A stretch of 44,353 bases of DNA from UBA7236 sp044227505. Lineage in GTDB: Bacteria > Bacteroidota > Bacteroidia > Chitinophagales > BACL12. A program made the translations under genes and the position numbers. This document shows, in pieces, positions 26,397 through 35,640 of the stretch. Where the stretch lies: contig JBGAWP010000029.1 of the NCBI GenBank assembly GCA_044227505.1, forward strand, positions 1 to 44,353, given 5' to 3'. The notes below the pieces were generated by a model. The model saw only the letters and a list, made by a program, of their open reading frames with translations. It was not told the origin of the DNA and did no database searches. Position 1 is the stretch's first letter. The number at the start of each line of letters is the position of its first letter.

Positions 26397-26993
26397 CTAC
26401 TTCGGCGCATTAAACTTCATCTTATACTTCACCGACACCTTCCCTTTTGAGATATTATCCAATTTGGTCTTGATAAGGCTGCGTTTGAGCGGAGTCATGT
26501 GATCGGTAAGCAGGATACCCTCAATATGGTCGTATTCGTGCTGAATGATCCGGGCATTCATTTCGCTGAAATCTTCCGTGTGTTCCACGAAATTTTCGTC
26601 ATAATACCGAAGCGTAACCGTTTCGTTACGCGATATTTTGACACGAATATCGGGTATGCTCAAACAACCCTCTTCGTATATCCATGGAGTGCCAAACTCC
26701 TTAACAATATGTGCGTTGATAAAAACCTGTTTAATCCCTTTGGTAATGCGGTATCTGTCGTCTTCCTCCTCATCTTCCTCTTCTTCATTTTCTTTCACCA
26801 ATTGTTCACTGTCAATAACGAACAAACGAATATCCAACCCAATTTGCGGAGCAGCTAATCCGACTCCCCTGCCATTGTACATGGTCTCCCACATATCTGC
26901 AATAAGTTTTTGCAAGCCCGGATAATCGGGATCAATATCTTTTGCTACTTTTTTTAAAACCGGATTTCCGTATGCTGTAATTGGTAATATCAT
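26397..26993 (-). CDS. def: Peptide deformylase
   Basis: 198 residues. Removes the formyl group from the N-terminal Met of new proteins; metal-dependent (usually Fe2+). The three signatures are present: GVGLAAPQIG near 43-52, EEGCLSIPD (metal Cys) near 112-120, and QHEYDHIEG (two metal His and catalytic Glu) near 150-158. An unusual acidic insertion (ENEEEEDEEEDDRY) lies between motifs 1 and 2 around residues 70-82; it is probably a surface loop. Only one base separates it from the ruvX stop, so it is the last gene of the polX-ubiA-ruvX-def unit. Confidence 0.97.
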   Translation of the reverse strand: MILPITAYGNPVLKKVAKDIDPDYPGLQKLIADMWETMYNGRGVGLAAPQIGLDIRLFVIDSEQLVKENEEEEDEEEDDRYRITKGIKQVFINAHIVKEFGTPWIYEEGCLSIPDIRVKISRNETVTLRYYDENFVEHTEDFSEMNARIIQHEYDHIEGILLTDHMTPLKRSLIKTKLDNISKGKVSVKYKMKFNAPK

Positions 26994-26994
26994 A

Positions 26995-27405
26995 TTACAA
27001 ATTTTGTAAATATTCCTGTAAAATTATTGTTGCGCTTATCTGATCTAATAATCCTTTATCGCGACGTTGCTTTTTTTTGACTCCACTTTCAATGAGTGTC
27101 CGCATTGCCATTTTACTGGTATATGCCTCATCCCATTTAACAATAGGAATACCATTTATTTTTTTAGAAAGTTCAATAATGAACCGGTCAACCATATGAG
27201 TTGCATGCGTGGCATTTCCACGAAGGTCCAATGGATAACCGATTAATATTTTTTCTACTTCATTTTCTTTGATATAATTAATAATATAGTCCAATGCTAT
27301 TTTACTTTCCACCGTTGTTAATGCGGTAGCAATAATTTGCATTGGGTCTGTAACTGCCAGTCCCACTCGTTTTGCGCCATAATCTATGCCTAGAACTCTT
27401 GCCAT
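26995..27405 (-). CDS. ruvX: RuvX/YqgF putative pre-16S rRNA nuclease
   Basis: 136 residues, standard size. RNase H-like fold with the N-terminal strand motif LGIDYGAKRVGLAVTDP, the middle ILIGYPLDLRG and WDEAYTSKMA, and the C-terminal DQISATIILQEYL. Family members were first proposed as Holliday-junction resolvases and are now mostly thought to trim the 5' end of 16S rRNA. The ATG overlaps the stop of the prenyltransferase gene by one base, and def follows after one base. Confidence 0.95.
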   Translation of the reverse strand: MARVLGIDYGAKRVGLAVTDPMQIIATALTTVESKIALDYIINYIKENEVEKILIGYPLDLRGNATHATHMVDRFIIELSKKINGIPIVKWDEAYTSKMAMRTLIESGVKKKQRRDKGLLDQISATIILQEYLQNL

Positions 27406-28259
27406 TAGAAATAGATTAGATCAACAATTACAAAAATTCCGAATATTACACTGGCAATACCATTGGTGGTAAAAAATGCGCGATTTATTCGGCTCAGGTC
27501 AGTCGGTTTTACAATTAAATGCTGATAAATAAGTAACCCTGTAAATAATCCGGCACCCAACCAATACCAGGTTCCAAATTCAATATATAACCCGGCGTAA
27601 CAAATTAACAATACTGTAATAAAATGCAAACAAATAGATAGAATTATAGCATTCGATCTTCCCATTTTTACCGGAATGGAGTACAAATTATTTTCACTGT
27701 CAAAATCCTCATCCTGCAATGCATAAATAATATCAAATCCCGAAACCCAGGTAAAAACTGCTAAAGAAAAAAGTATCGGTAATATTTGAAAAGTTTCCGT
27801 TACGGCAATATATGCTCCTATTGGTGCGAGTGATAATCCTAACCCTAAAATAAAATGGCAAAGCCAGGTGAATCTTTTAGTATAACTATAACCTAATATT
27901 ACAAGCAGGGCAACAGGAGACAAATACAAACAAAGTTTATTGAGTAAACCCGCACAGATAACAAATGCAACGGCATTTAAGATCACAAAAAATAAGGCCC
28001 TTTTTTTACTGATCACTCCACTCGGAATTTCTCTTTGGGCAGTGCGTTTATTTAATTTATCAATATCGCTGTCGATATACCTGTTAAAGGCCATGGCAGC
28101 ACTTCTGGCAAATACCATACAGGCGATCACTAACAACAGGTCGGTCCAAACAAAAGGCTCAGCACCCGGTTGCCGTGTTCCTAAAGTAAAGCCGATAATC
28201 GCAAATGGCAACGCAAAAACGGTGTGGCTAAAGGTAATAAGTGAAAAATACTTGCGCAT
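27405..28259 (-). CDS. UbiA-family prenyltransferase, probably menaquinone-pathway (MqnP-like)
   Basis: 284 residues with about eight or nine membrane helices. The two Asp-rich, Mg-diphosphate-binding motifs are NRYIDSDIDKLNKRT (about 60-74) and DEDFDSENNLYSIP (about 182-195). The start, KYFSLITFSHTVFALPFAIIG, matches the 4-hydroxybenzoate polyprenyltransferase-like subfamily that in bacteria without ubiquinone acts in the futalosine menaquinone route. Ubiquinone synthesis is not expected in Bacteroidota, so a menaquinone role is the better guess; the exact aromatic substrate cannot be read from the sequence. Confidence 0.88.
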   Translation of the reverse strand: MRKYFSLITFSHTVFALPFAIIGFTLGTRQPGAEPFVWTDLLLVIACMVFARSAAMAFNRYIDSDIDKLNKRTAQREIPSGVISKKRALFFVILNAVAFVICAGLLNKLCLYLSPVALLVILGYSYTKRFTWLCHFILGLGLSLAPIGAYIAVTETFQILPILFSLAVFTWVSGFDIIYALQDEDFDSENNLYSIPVKMGRSNAIILSICLHFITVLLICYAGLYIEFGTWYWLGAGLFTGLLIYQHLIVKPTDLSRINRAFFTTNGIASVIFGIFVIVDLIYF

Positions 28260-28272
28260 CAGAGCTACAAAG

Positions 28273-29943
28273 TTACGAAATGCCTTTTTTGTTTTTACGG
28301 AAGCTCAGCCAAGATTCCAATTCCTGCCTGTTCATTCCATTCCAAAGCATATTTCTGGTAAGTCCACCTTTTCTGGCAGAGATCACACCCCAATGAATAT
28401 CATGAATACCTTCCACACTATGTGCATCCGGATTTATGGAGATCATGACCTTATTTTTTAATGCTAACGGGATCCAACTATTATCAATATCCAATCGATA
28501 TGGATTCGCATTAATCTCTATAATTACATCATTTGATGCGCAGGCTTCTATTATTTTTTTATGGTCGACAGGATAACCCGGGCGACTCAACAATAATCGC
28601 CCTGTCATATGACCTAAAATTGTGGTATATGGATTTTCGATAGCTGCCAGTAATCGGGAGGTTGCTTTTTGTTCATCCATTTTTAAATTCTGATGAATAC
28701 TTGCAATTACCAGATCAAAGGTTTTTAAAATTTCATCCGCATAATCCATTTTTCCGTCAAATAAAATATCGCATTCTATACTTTTAAAAATTTTAAAATC
28801 AGGATATTTAATATTGAGTGCGTCAATTTCTTTTTGTTGTTCTGCGATCTGTAATTCTGTCAAGCCTCCTGCATAGGATGCAGTTTTTGAGTGATCGGAA
28901 ATTACAAAATATTCATATCCGCCCTTTTTACATGCCAGAGCCATTTCTTCCACAGTATTTTTTCCGTCGCTCCAGGTACTGTGATTATGAACCACACCTT
29001 TCACATCTTGCAGGCTAATGATATCGGCTTGTTCAAGCATATCGATATCAATATGCTCTTCACGGAATTCAGGTTTAATGTATGAATATCCTGCAGCCTG
29101 ATATATAGCTTCCTCCGAATCAAATTGTGTTTTATTACCTAGTTTTTGAATGATCGTTTCAACATGTTTAGCCGATCCTGTTTTTTTAAATAATTCAAAA
29201 TAATAATTTTGGTCGGATACTATGGTAATTTCAAATCGAATATCATTTGTGGTTTTTCCCGTAATTAAATTTTCGTCATTATTATCCCTTAATAAAAAAG
29301 GAAATGAATTTAAATTTTTAATTATGTTACCGGATTCAGCACAAATAATTTCCAATTTTTCAACTACATTGCTTTGTCTACGGATATCTCCGCATAAGGA
29401 TATTTTATCGGAGTCGATTTTTTCTTTCAGCAAACCCATTATTTCCTCAACCGCCGAGGCAATTCTTGCATAATGAAATTTACCGATATTACTCTGATAA
29501 TATTCTATAGACTTAATTACACTTTCCTGCGTTTTTTCTCCAAACCCTTTCAAATTCGCGAGACGATTTTCGTTGCATGCATATAATAATTCCCCAACTG
29601 ATTCAATACCCAGATCGCGCCATATCATACCCACTTTTTTTCCGCCGAGCCCTTTTATCTGAAGAATTTCCACGAGACCCGGAGGCGTTTTCTGAATAAA
29701 TTCTTCCAGTGCCGCTATAGTGCCTGTGCTGCGCAATTCCTTTATTTTGGCAATTATGGATTTTCCAATACCGGGAACATTGTCTAACTCCTCTTCCGGC
29801 ATTTCCATTACGCTGCCCGTTACTCGACCTAACTGAAATGCAGCATTGGTGTAACTCTTGGTCTTAAAATCGTTCTCCCCGTGCAACTCCATGAGCGCAC
29901 CTAAGGTTTTAAATAAACCGGAAACCTCTTTGTTTGATAACAT
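28273..29943 (-). CDS. polX: PolX-family DNA polymerase with PHP domain
   Basis: 556 residues. N-terminal helix-hairpin-helix repeats (NVPGIGKSIIAKIKEL, IKGLGGKKVGMIWRDLG, LKGFGEKTQESV) lead into the family X polymerase region and then a C-terminal PHP exonuclease domain (VVHNHSTWSDGKNTVEEMA, YFVISDHSKTA, ECDIL, INANPYRLDID, SINPDAHS). These proteins act in gap-filling base-excision repair. In the polymerase core the expected paired catalytic aspartates are not clear: the segment reads CGDIRRQSNVVEKLEIICAE where active enzymes have an Asp pair after G-R-R. Polymerase activity may therefore be reduced or lost, with the PHP nuclease still active. It is the first gene of the four-gene unit. Confidence 0.9.
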   Translation of the reverse strand: MLSNKEVSGLFKTLGALMELHGENDFKTKSYTNAAFQLGRVTGSVMEMPEEELDNVPGIGKSIIAKIKELRSTGTIAALEEFIQKTPPGLVEILQIKGLGGKKVGMIWRDLGIESVGELLYACNENRLANLKGFGEKTQESVIKSIEYYQSNIGKFHYARIASAVEEIMGLLKEKIDSDKISLCGDIRRQSNVVEKLEIICAESGNIIKNLNSFPFLLRDNNDENLITGKTTNDIRFEITIVSDQNYYFELFKKTGSAKHVETIIQKLGNKTQFDSEEAIYQAAGYSYIKPEFREEHIDIDMLEQADIISLQDVKGVVHNHSTWSDGKNTVEEMALACKKGGYEYFVISDHSKTASYAGGLTELQIAEQQKEIDALNIKYPDFKIFKSIECDILFDGKMDYADEILKTFDLVIASIHQNLKMDEQKATSRLLAAIENPYTTILGHMTGRLLLSRPGYPVDHKKIIEACASNDVIIEINANPYRLDIDNSWIPLALKNKVMISINPDAHSVEGIHDIHWGVISARKGGLTRNMLWNGMNRQELESWLSFRKNKKGIS

Positions 29944-29998
29944 AATTCCTATTCTGCGGTAAAAATATTCAAACAGAAAGGATTTTATCTCTAAAAAA

Positions 29999-30031
29999 TT
30001 TGGAAATATAAATTTTCAGAACATATATTTG
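29999..30031 (+). promoter_or_regulatory. Promoter of the TetR-efflux operon (TTTG-N21-TATATTTG)
   Basis: TTTG at 29999-30002 and TATATTTG at 30024-30031, separated by 21 bp, match the Bacteroidota TTTG/TAnnTTTG promoter pattern. The transcription start should fall in the palindrome at 30039-30058. Confidence 0.7.
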
Positions 30032-30038
30032 CAAAATT

Positions 30039-30058
30039 GTTTAACAATATTGTTAAAC
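30039..30058. promoter_or_regulatory. Perfect 20-bp palindrome, probable TetR operator
   Basis: GTTTAACAATATTGTTAAAC is a perfect inverted repeat just downstream of the -7 box and two bases before the ATG of the TetR gene. Repressor bound here would block initiation of the whole operon, including its own gene. Confidence 0.8.
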
Positions 30059-30060
30059 TT

Positions 30061-30687
30061 ATGAGTAAAAAGGAAGAAATCATACCAGACAAGAATACCG
30101 AGGAGCGAATTTTAGACGCTGCCAGGAAGGTATTTACAAGTAAGGGCTTTGCAGCAGCCCGAATGGAGGATATTGCCCAAGAAGCTGACATGAACAGGGC
30201 TTTACTACACTATTATTTCCGCAGCAAACAAAAAATGTTTGAAGTAATATTTGAAGAAAATCTGAAACACTTTTTTGGAAATTTCCTAAAAATATTGACA
30301 ACCGAAGAAGAACTGGAAATCAAAATCAGAAAGTTGGTCGAAGCAGAAATAGACATGTTGTTGCAAAATCAATATTTACCCCTATTTATGCTGAACGAGA
30401 TGAACCGCAACCCGGAAATGGTTAAAGAGCGGTTGTTTCATATCCCACAAAAATTTTTTATCCCGGAATTTATTAAACAGGTGGAAAAGGAGATCAGAAA
30501 AGGCACCATCAAAAAGGTGCATCCCATGCATTTATTAATTAATATCATCTCCCTGTGCATTTTCCCGTTTGCAGGAAAACCCATGATGATGACTATTACC
30601 GGTATTGACCAAAAGCAATTTGAACTTATGATGCAGGATCGCAAAAAAATAATTGCGGACCTGATCATTACCTCCATAAAAAAATAA
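30061..30687 (+). CDS. TetR-family transcriptional repressor of the efflux operon
   Basis: From the ATG at 30061 (MSKKEE) 208 residues; the in-frame ATG at 30037 lies in the promoter/operator and is rejected. The N-terminal helix-turn-helix is typical: ERILDAARKVFTSKGFAAARMEDIAQEADMNRALLHYYFRSKQKMFEVIFEE. The C-terminal ligand-binding domain is helical and unlike families whose ligand I know. It is the first gene of an operon with TolC, membrane-fusion, two ABC ATPase and two permease genes, the same set as the E. coli cecR-ybhGFSR region, where CecR is TetR-type. Inducer unknown. Confidence 0.93.
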   Translation: MSKKEEIIPDKNTEERILDAARKVFTSKGFAAARMEDIAQEADMNRALLHYYFRSKQKMFEVIFEENLKHFFGNFLKILTTEEELEIKIRKLVEAEIDMLLQNQYLPLFMLNEMNRNPEMVKERLFHIPQKFFIPEFIKQVEKEIRKGTIKKVHPMHLLINIISLCIFPFAGKPMMMTITGIDQKQFELMMQDRKKIIADLIITSIKK

Positions 30688-30692
30688 AGTAT

Positions 30693-31970
30693 ATGAAAAA
30701 TACCTATTTATTCCTGGTGTTATTTGCTTTTACAACAGGAATATCTCTTGCGCAAAATACAGAATCCTATACTCTGGAAAATTGTTATCGACTCGCAGAA
30801 ACAAATTTCCCGCTTACCCAACAACGCGATGTAATTACATCAGTTAACGACGAAAGCATCAGAAAAATAGCGACCTATTGGCAGCCTCAAGTATATGTAA
30901 ATGCTCAGGCCACCTATCAGAGCGATGTTACACAATTGCCTATCAGTTTTCCGGGCATTGAAATTCCGGTGTTAAGTAAGGATCAATATAAGGCTACGTT
31001 GGATATCAATCAGATGTTATATGATGGAGGCGTGGTTAATCAACAAAAAGAATTACAGCGAAGCGGCAGCGAAATTGAAAAACAAAAAATAGAAATAGAA
31101 ATATATAAACTTCGCGAAAAAATTAACCAATTGTACTTTATTATTCTGCAGGCAGATAAAAATATAGAATTGGTAAATAATCTGCAAAACGAATTAAACA
31201 ATCAGAAACAAAAAATAAAAGCAGGGATACAATTCGGTACGGCATCACAAAATTCAGCCGATATTCTGGATGCCGAATTAATTAAAGCCGACCAGAAAAT
31301 GATCGAAGTGCGATCAGCGCGCGAATCTGCCATTTTAATGTTGTCAAGGTTGATAGGCCAACCTATTTCCATAAGTGCAATATTTATAACTCCTGAAGTG
31401 GACTTCAATATGAATGATACGCTGAATGTTCGTCCTGAAGTAAAATTATTCGATCTGCAGGAGCAACATTTAGGAAAACAAATACATTTTGCGGAAGCCC
31501 CTACCCTTCCAAAATTAAGTCTATTTGCCCAGGGTGGATACGGTAAACCAGGGCTCAATTTTTTAGATGATGAATTTTCCTTTTATTATATAGGAGGACT
31601 AAAACTCAGTTATCCTTTATGGACCGGAAACGCAAAAAAGTATGATAGGAATATTTATTCTATGAATATAAACTCAACGCAGATCTACAGAGAAAATTTT
31701 ATGCTTAATTCAAGTATTCTTACAAGTCAATATACAGCGGAGATCAAAAAATTGGGTCAACTTATCGAGAAGGACCTGATGCTTATAGGATTAAAAAAGA
31801 AATTGACAAACTCTGCATCACTGCAATTGGAAAACGGAATTATTTCAGCAAATGATTATGTTAGTTTTTTAAATCAGGAAACAGAAGCCAATATTAATCT
31901 TGCAACACATGAAATACAATTATTAACAGCACAAATAAATTACATGATAACCCTCGGTAAAATTAAATAA
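30693..31970 (+). CDS. TolC-family outer-membrane efflux protein
   Basis: 425 residues with a signal peptide (MKNTYLFLVLFAFTTGISLAQN). The sequence is a repeated helical hairpin pattern with long heptad stretches (YTLENCYRLAETNFPL, ISTLxx-like KLREKINQLYFIILQADKNIELV), typical of outer-membrane channel tunnels, with a PTLPKLSLFAQGGYGKPG strand region in the barrel. It gives the exit duct of a tripartite ABC exporter. It begins 5 bp after the TetR stop and ends 1 base before the fusion-protein gene. Confidence 0.93.
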   Translation: MKNTYLFLVLFAFTTGISLAQNTESYTLENCYRLAETNFPLTQQRDVITSVNDESIRKIATYWQPQVYVNAQATYQSDVTQLPISFPGIEIPVLSKDQYKATLDINQMLYDGGVVNQQKELQRSGSEIEKQKIEIEIYKLREKINQLYFIILQADKNIELVNNLQNELNNQKQKIKAGIQFGTASQNSADILDAELIKADQKMIEVRSARESAILMLSRLIGQPISISAIFITPEVDFNMNDTLNVRPEVKLFDLQEQHLGKQIHFAEAPTLPKLSLFAQGGYGKPGLNFLDDEFSFYYIGGLKLSYPLWTGNAKKYDRNIYSMNINSTQIYRENFMLNSSILTSQYTAEIKKLGQLIEKDLMLIGLKKKLTNSASLQLENGIISANDYVSFLNQETEANINLATHEIQLLTAQINYMITLGKIK

Positions 31971-31971
31971 T

Positions 31972-32865
31972 ATGAAAACTGTTTTTGTTATATCTTTTTT
32001 TGCTTTCACCATACTATCTTGTTCCGAAAATGAAGATAATTTTTTCGCAACAGGCACCTTTGAGGCAAAAGAAATTATTGTCTCCACAGGTGTGGGAGGA
32101 AAAATCATCCAGTTGAATGTGGAAGAAGGTACAATACTGGAGGCAAATAAAGCCGTGGGATATATAGATACCACACAACTCTATTTAAAAAAATTACAAT
32201 TACGTGCACAAATAAACGCCGTTTTAAGTAAACAACCCGATATCAATTCGCAATTGGCAGCACTGCAGGAACAAATTAAAACAGCAAATACGGAAAAGAT
32301 ACGTATTGAAAATTTGTTGTTGGCAGGAATTGCCACACAAAAACAGTCCGACGATATCAATGCTCAAATAAAAGTATTGCAAAAACAATTAGAAGCCCAA
32401 CAAAAAGCGCTGGAAATAACATCAAGTTCCATATATAATGAGGTTAATCCCCTCACCTATCAGATCGCACAAATTGATGATCAATTAATTAATTCACAAA
32501 TATTGAACCCCATTGATGGAACAGTGCTAACAAAATATGCTGAGCAAGGCGAATTTACAGCACCCGGTAAGGCAATTTACAAAATAGCGGATGTTCGCAA
32601 TATGACTTTGAGAGCTTATATATCAGGTTCACAATTGAGTTCCATTAAACAAGGGCAATCAGTAATAATTAATGTTGATGGCGAAGATGGAGCAATGCAA
32701 ACAGTTGATGGAACCATTTATTGGATTTCCGACAAAGCAGAATTTACACCTAAAACCATTCAAACTAAAGAAGAAAGGGCAAATCTGGTTTATGCAATAA
32801 AGATCAGAGTTGTAAATGATGGTAGCTTAAAAATTGGAATGTATGGCGAGGTGAACTTACAATAA
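31972..32865 (+). CDS. HlyD/YbhG-type membrane-fusion lipoprotein
   Basis: 297 residues. The N-terminus is a lipoprotein signal (MKTVFVISFFAFTILSCSENED, Cys near 17). A half-lipoyl strand follows (GTFEAKEIIVSTGVGGKIIQLNVEEGTILEANKAVGYID), then a helical hairpin (about 65-155), then the second half-lipoyl and beta-barrel segment (ILNPIDGTVLTKYAEQGEFTAPGKAIYKIADVRNMTLRAYISG). It should link the inner-membrane ABC transporter with the TolC-like protein in the periplasm. E. coli YbhG is the closest functional model. Confidence 0.92.
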   Translation: MKTVFVISFFAFTILSCSENEDNFFATGTFEAKEIIVSTGVGGKIIQLNVEEGTILEANKAVGYIDTTQLYLKKLQLRAQINAVLSKQPDINSQLAALQEQIKTANTEKIRIENLLLAGIATQKQSDDINAQIKVLQKQLEAQQKALEITSSSIYNEVNPLTYQIAQIDDQLINSQILNPIDGTVLTKYAEQGEFTAPGKAIYKIADVRNMTLRAYISGSQLSSIKQGQSVIINVDGEDGAMQTVDGTIYWISDKAEFTPKTIQTKEERANLVYAIKIRVVNDGSLKIGMYGEVNLQ

Positions 32866-32880
32866 TAATTTATATTAAGT

Positions 32881-33786
32881 ATGTATTCCATAATTGCAGA
32901 AAATTTAATAAAAACCTTTGATAAAGCAGGAATTACTGCTTTGGATTCGGTATCATTTTCTGTAAAAAAAGGAGAACTATTCGGGCTGATAGGTCCTGAT
33001 GGCGCAGGCAAAACTTCGCTATTCAGAATCCTCACCACGCTTTGGTTGGCAGATAGCGGAAACGCTTCTGTTGAAAATTTTGATGTTGTAAAACAATATA
33101 AGGAGATCAGAAAGATAATAGGATATATGCCTGGAAAATTTTCCCTATACCAGGATCTTACCGTTAAAGAAAATCTGGAATTTTTTGCATCACTCTTCAA
33201 TACATCCATCCTTGAAAACTATGACCTTATAAAAGATATTTACATACATCTTGAACCTTTTAAAGATCGCAGAGCAGGGAAATTATCGGGCGGGATGAAA
33301 CAAAAACTTGCCTTGTGTTGTGCACTTATTCATAAACCGGAAGTATTGTTTTTAGATGAACCCACCACAGGTGTAGATCCGGTTTCCAGAAAGGAATTTT
33401 GGGAAATGCTCAAACGATTACAAAAATTAAATATCACCATTCTGGTTTCCACTCCTTACATGGATGAAGCAAATTTATGCGACAGAATTGCCTTGATACA
33501 ATCCGGTAAAATAATGAAAATTGATACCCCGAAAAATATTATCAGCGATTACAAAAACATACTATTCGCGGTGAGAGGGGAAAATATGTTACAATTAATT
33601 AAGGATATGCGGGGTATGGCAGTTGTACAAAGTTGTTTTGCCTTTGGCGATTATTTACACGTTACTCTAAAAGATCAAAACATCAATGTAGAAAATTTTG
33701 AAAATGAAATGCCAACATTACCCTATAAAATAACCGTTAAAGAAATAAAACCCGATATAGAAGATTGTTTTATGGCATTAATGTAA
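32881..33786 (+). CDS. ABC transporter ATPase (first of two, YbhF-N-like)
   Basis: 301 residues. Walker A GLIGPDGAGKTSL (Asp in place of the more common Asn), Q-loop YMPGKFSLYQDLT, signature LSGGMKQKLALC, Walker B VLFLDEPTTGVDP and H-loop replaced by VSTPYMDEA. The switch His is therefore Thr or Pro here. The GPDGAGKTS form and STPYMDEA are what I recall for the N-terminal half of YbhF/RbbA-type tandem ATPases. In this genome the two halves are separate genes. It probably works as a heterodimer with the next gene. Confidence 0.93.
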   Translation: MYSIIAENLIKTFDKAGITALDSVSFSVKKGELFGLIGPDGAGKTSLFRILTTLWLADSGNASVENFDVVKQYKEIRKIIGYMPGKFSLYQDLTVKENLEFFASLFNTSILENYDLIKDIYIHLEPFKDRRAGKLSGGMKQKLALCCALIHKPEVLFLDEPTTGVDPVSRKEFWEMLKRLQKLNITILVSTPYMDEANLCDRIALIQSGKIMKIDTPKNIISDYKNILFAVRGENMLQLIKDMRGMAVVQSCFAFGDYLHVTLKDQNINVENFENEMPTLPYKITVKEIKPDIEDCFMALM

Positions 33787-33791
33787 ACTGA

Positions 33792-34532
33792 ATGGAAAAT
33801 GTAATAATAACAGAAAACCTCACAAAAAAATTCGGCGATTTTATCGCAGTGGATAACGTGAGTTTTGAAGTAAAGAAGGGAGAGATATTCGGATTTTTAG
33901 GTGCAAATGGTGCAGGAAAGACCACAGCTATGAAAATGCTCATCGGTATCTGGAAACCCAGTTCAGGAAATGCAAAAGTAGCGGGATTTGATATTTATAC
34001 CGAAACTGAAAAGATCAAAAAGAATATCGGGTACATGAGCCAAAAATTTTCTTTGTATGAAGATATTCCGGTGATAGAAAATATTCGTTTTTTCGGTGGT
34101 ATTTACGGGTTATCTAAAAACGAAGTAAAAGAAAAAAGCAGATCCTTATTAGCGGAATTGGATATGTTGGCAGAAGAAAAAACTTTAGTAAAGGCATTGC
34201 CCTTGGGTTGGAAACAAAAACTCGCATTCTCCATTGCCATTATTCATGATCCAAAAATTGTTTTTTTGGATGAACCCACAGGTGGAGTGGATCCAATTAC
34301 GCGAAGAAAATTCTGGGAATTGATTTACAAAGCATCAGAAAATGGAGTTACCGTTTTTGTCACCACACATTATATGGATGAAGCGGAATATTGCGACAGA
34401 ATATCCATAATGGTGGATGGAAAGATCGGAGCATTGGATACCCCTGCGGCATTAAAAGAAAAGTACGAGGCAGAATCAATAGACGAAATATTCACACAAT
34501 TGGCGAGGGGAGCAAAACGCGCAGCAGACTGA
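33792..34532 (+). CDS. ABC transporter ATPase (second of two, YbhF-C-like)
   Basis: 246 residues. Walker A GFLGANGAGKTTAM, Q-loop YMSQKFSLYEDI, Walker B IVFLDEPTGGVDP and H-loop VTTHYMDEAEYC are all normal, but the signature is LPLGWKQKLAF instead of LSGGQ. The two ATPases thus look complementary: the first has a good signature and odd switch, the second a poor signature and good switch, so I expect one strong and one weak composite ATP site. Starts 5 bp after the first ATPase gene. Confidence 0.93.
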   Translation: MENVIITENLTKKFGDFIAVDNVSFEVKKGEIFGFLGANGAGKTTAMKMLIGIWKPSSGNAKVAGFDIYTETEKIKKNIGYMSQKFSLYEDIPVIENIRFFGGIYGLSKNEVKEKSRSLLAELDMLAEEKTLVKALPLGWKQKLAFSIAIIHDPKIVFLDEPTGGVDPITRRKFWELIYKASENGVTVFVTTHYMDEAEYCDRISIMVDGKIGALDTPAALKEKYEAESIDEIFTQLARGAKRAAD

Positions 34533-34533
34533 T

Positions 34534-35640
34534 ATGAAACAATTTATCATTTTCGTAAAAAAAGAATTTTATCATATTTTCCGCGACAGAAAATCGCTGT
34601 TGATCATTTTTGCTTTGCCTATTGCCCAAATTCTCATTTTTGGTTTTGCACTTACCAATGAAATTAAAAATTCTAAAATTGCGATATGGGACCAAGCTAA
34701 AGATGAAGAATCACAAAAACTTATTGACAGGTTTAGTGCAAGTAATTATTTTGAGATCACAGAAAACATTTCTTCCATGGAGCAAGCCGATCGTTTGTTT
34801 AAAGAAGATGCAATTAAAATGGCCATCGTAATTCCTGCACAATTTAAATCTGATCTGTTACATTCCAATACCGCACAAATCCAGTTACTCGCCGATGCCA
34901 CAGATCCCAACACTGCTACAACCATTATCGTATATGCAAATGCCATCATCCGCGACTATCAGAATGAACTCAACGAGGAATTTGAATTGCCTTATACCAT
35001 AACTCCTGAACTGCGCATGTTGTATAACCCGCAATTAAAAGGAGCGTATATTTTTGTTCCGGGAGTAATGGGAATGATTCTACTTCTTATATCTGCAATG
35101 ATGACCTCCATTGCCATAGTGCGTGAAAAGGAATTAAATACCATGGAAATAATCCTTGCATCACCATTGAAACCATTTTCATTAATTATAAGTAAAGCGA
35201 TACCTTATATTTTTATTTCGCTTATTAATGTTTGTACCATATTGATTTTAAGTGTCACCTTGCTCGACCTTCCTATAAATGGTGATATCTTTTTATTATT
35301 CGGTGTCTGCTTTTTATTTATTACTACTGCAATTTCACTGGGATTGATGATCTCGAACCTCACTAATTCACAACAGACCGCGATGTTTATTTCCATGATA
35401 GGACTGATGTTGCCCACATTAATACTCAGTGGTTTTATGTTTCCTATTGAAAATATGCCCAAACCCATGCAATGGCTTTCGAATATAGTTCCAACCAGAT
35501 GGTTCTTTACCATAATTAAAGATGTAATGATAAAGGGTTTGGGAATAGCCAGTATCTGGAAAGAATTAAGTGTACTTGCAGGAATGACCTTGTTTTTTTT
35601 ATTGGTAAGTCTTAAAAATTTTAAATCCCGATTAGGATGA
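34534..35640 (+). CDS. ABC-2 type permease (YbhS/YbhR-like), first
   Basis: 368 residues. An N-terminal membrane helix (SLLIIFALPIAQILIFGFAL) is followed by a large extracytoplasmic domain (about 45-170) and five C-terminal helices with the family marks VREKELNTMEIILASPLKP and the last loop NMPKPMQWLSNIVPTRWF. It forms the inner-membrane part of the exporter together with the following gene. Its stop overlaps the ATG of the next permease (35637-35640). Confidence 0.93.
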   Translation: MKQFIIFVKKEFYHIFRDRKSLLIIFALPIAQILIFGFALTNEIKNSKIAIWDQAKDEESQKLIDRFSASNYFEITENISSMEQADRLFKEDAIKMAIVIPAQFKSDLLHSNTAQIQLLADATDPNTATTIIVYANAIIRDYQNELNEEFELPYTITPELRMLYNPQLKGAYIFVPGVMGMILLLISAMMTSIAIVREKELNTMEIILASPLKPFSLIISKAIPYIFISLINVCTILILSVTLLDLPINGDIFLLFGVCFLFITTAISLGLMISNLTNSQQTAMFISMIGLMLPTLILSGFMFPIENMPKPMQWLSNIVPTRWFFTIIKDVMIKGLGIASIWKELSVLAGMTLFFLLVSLKNFKSRLG

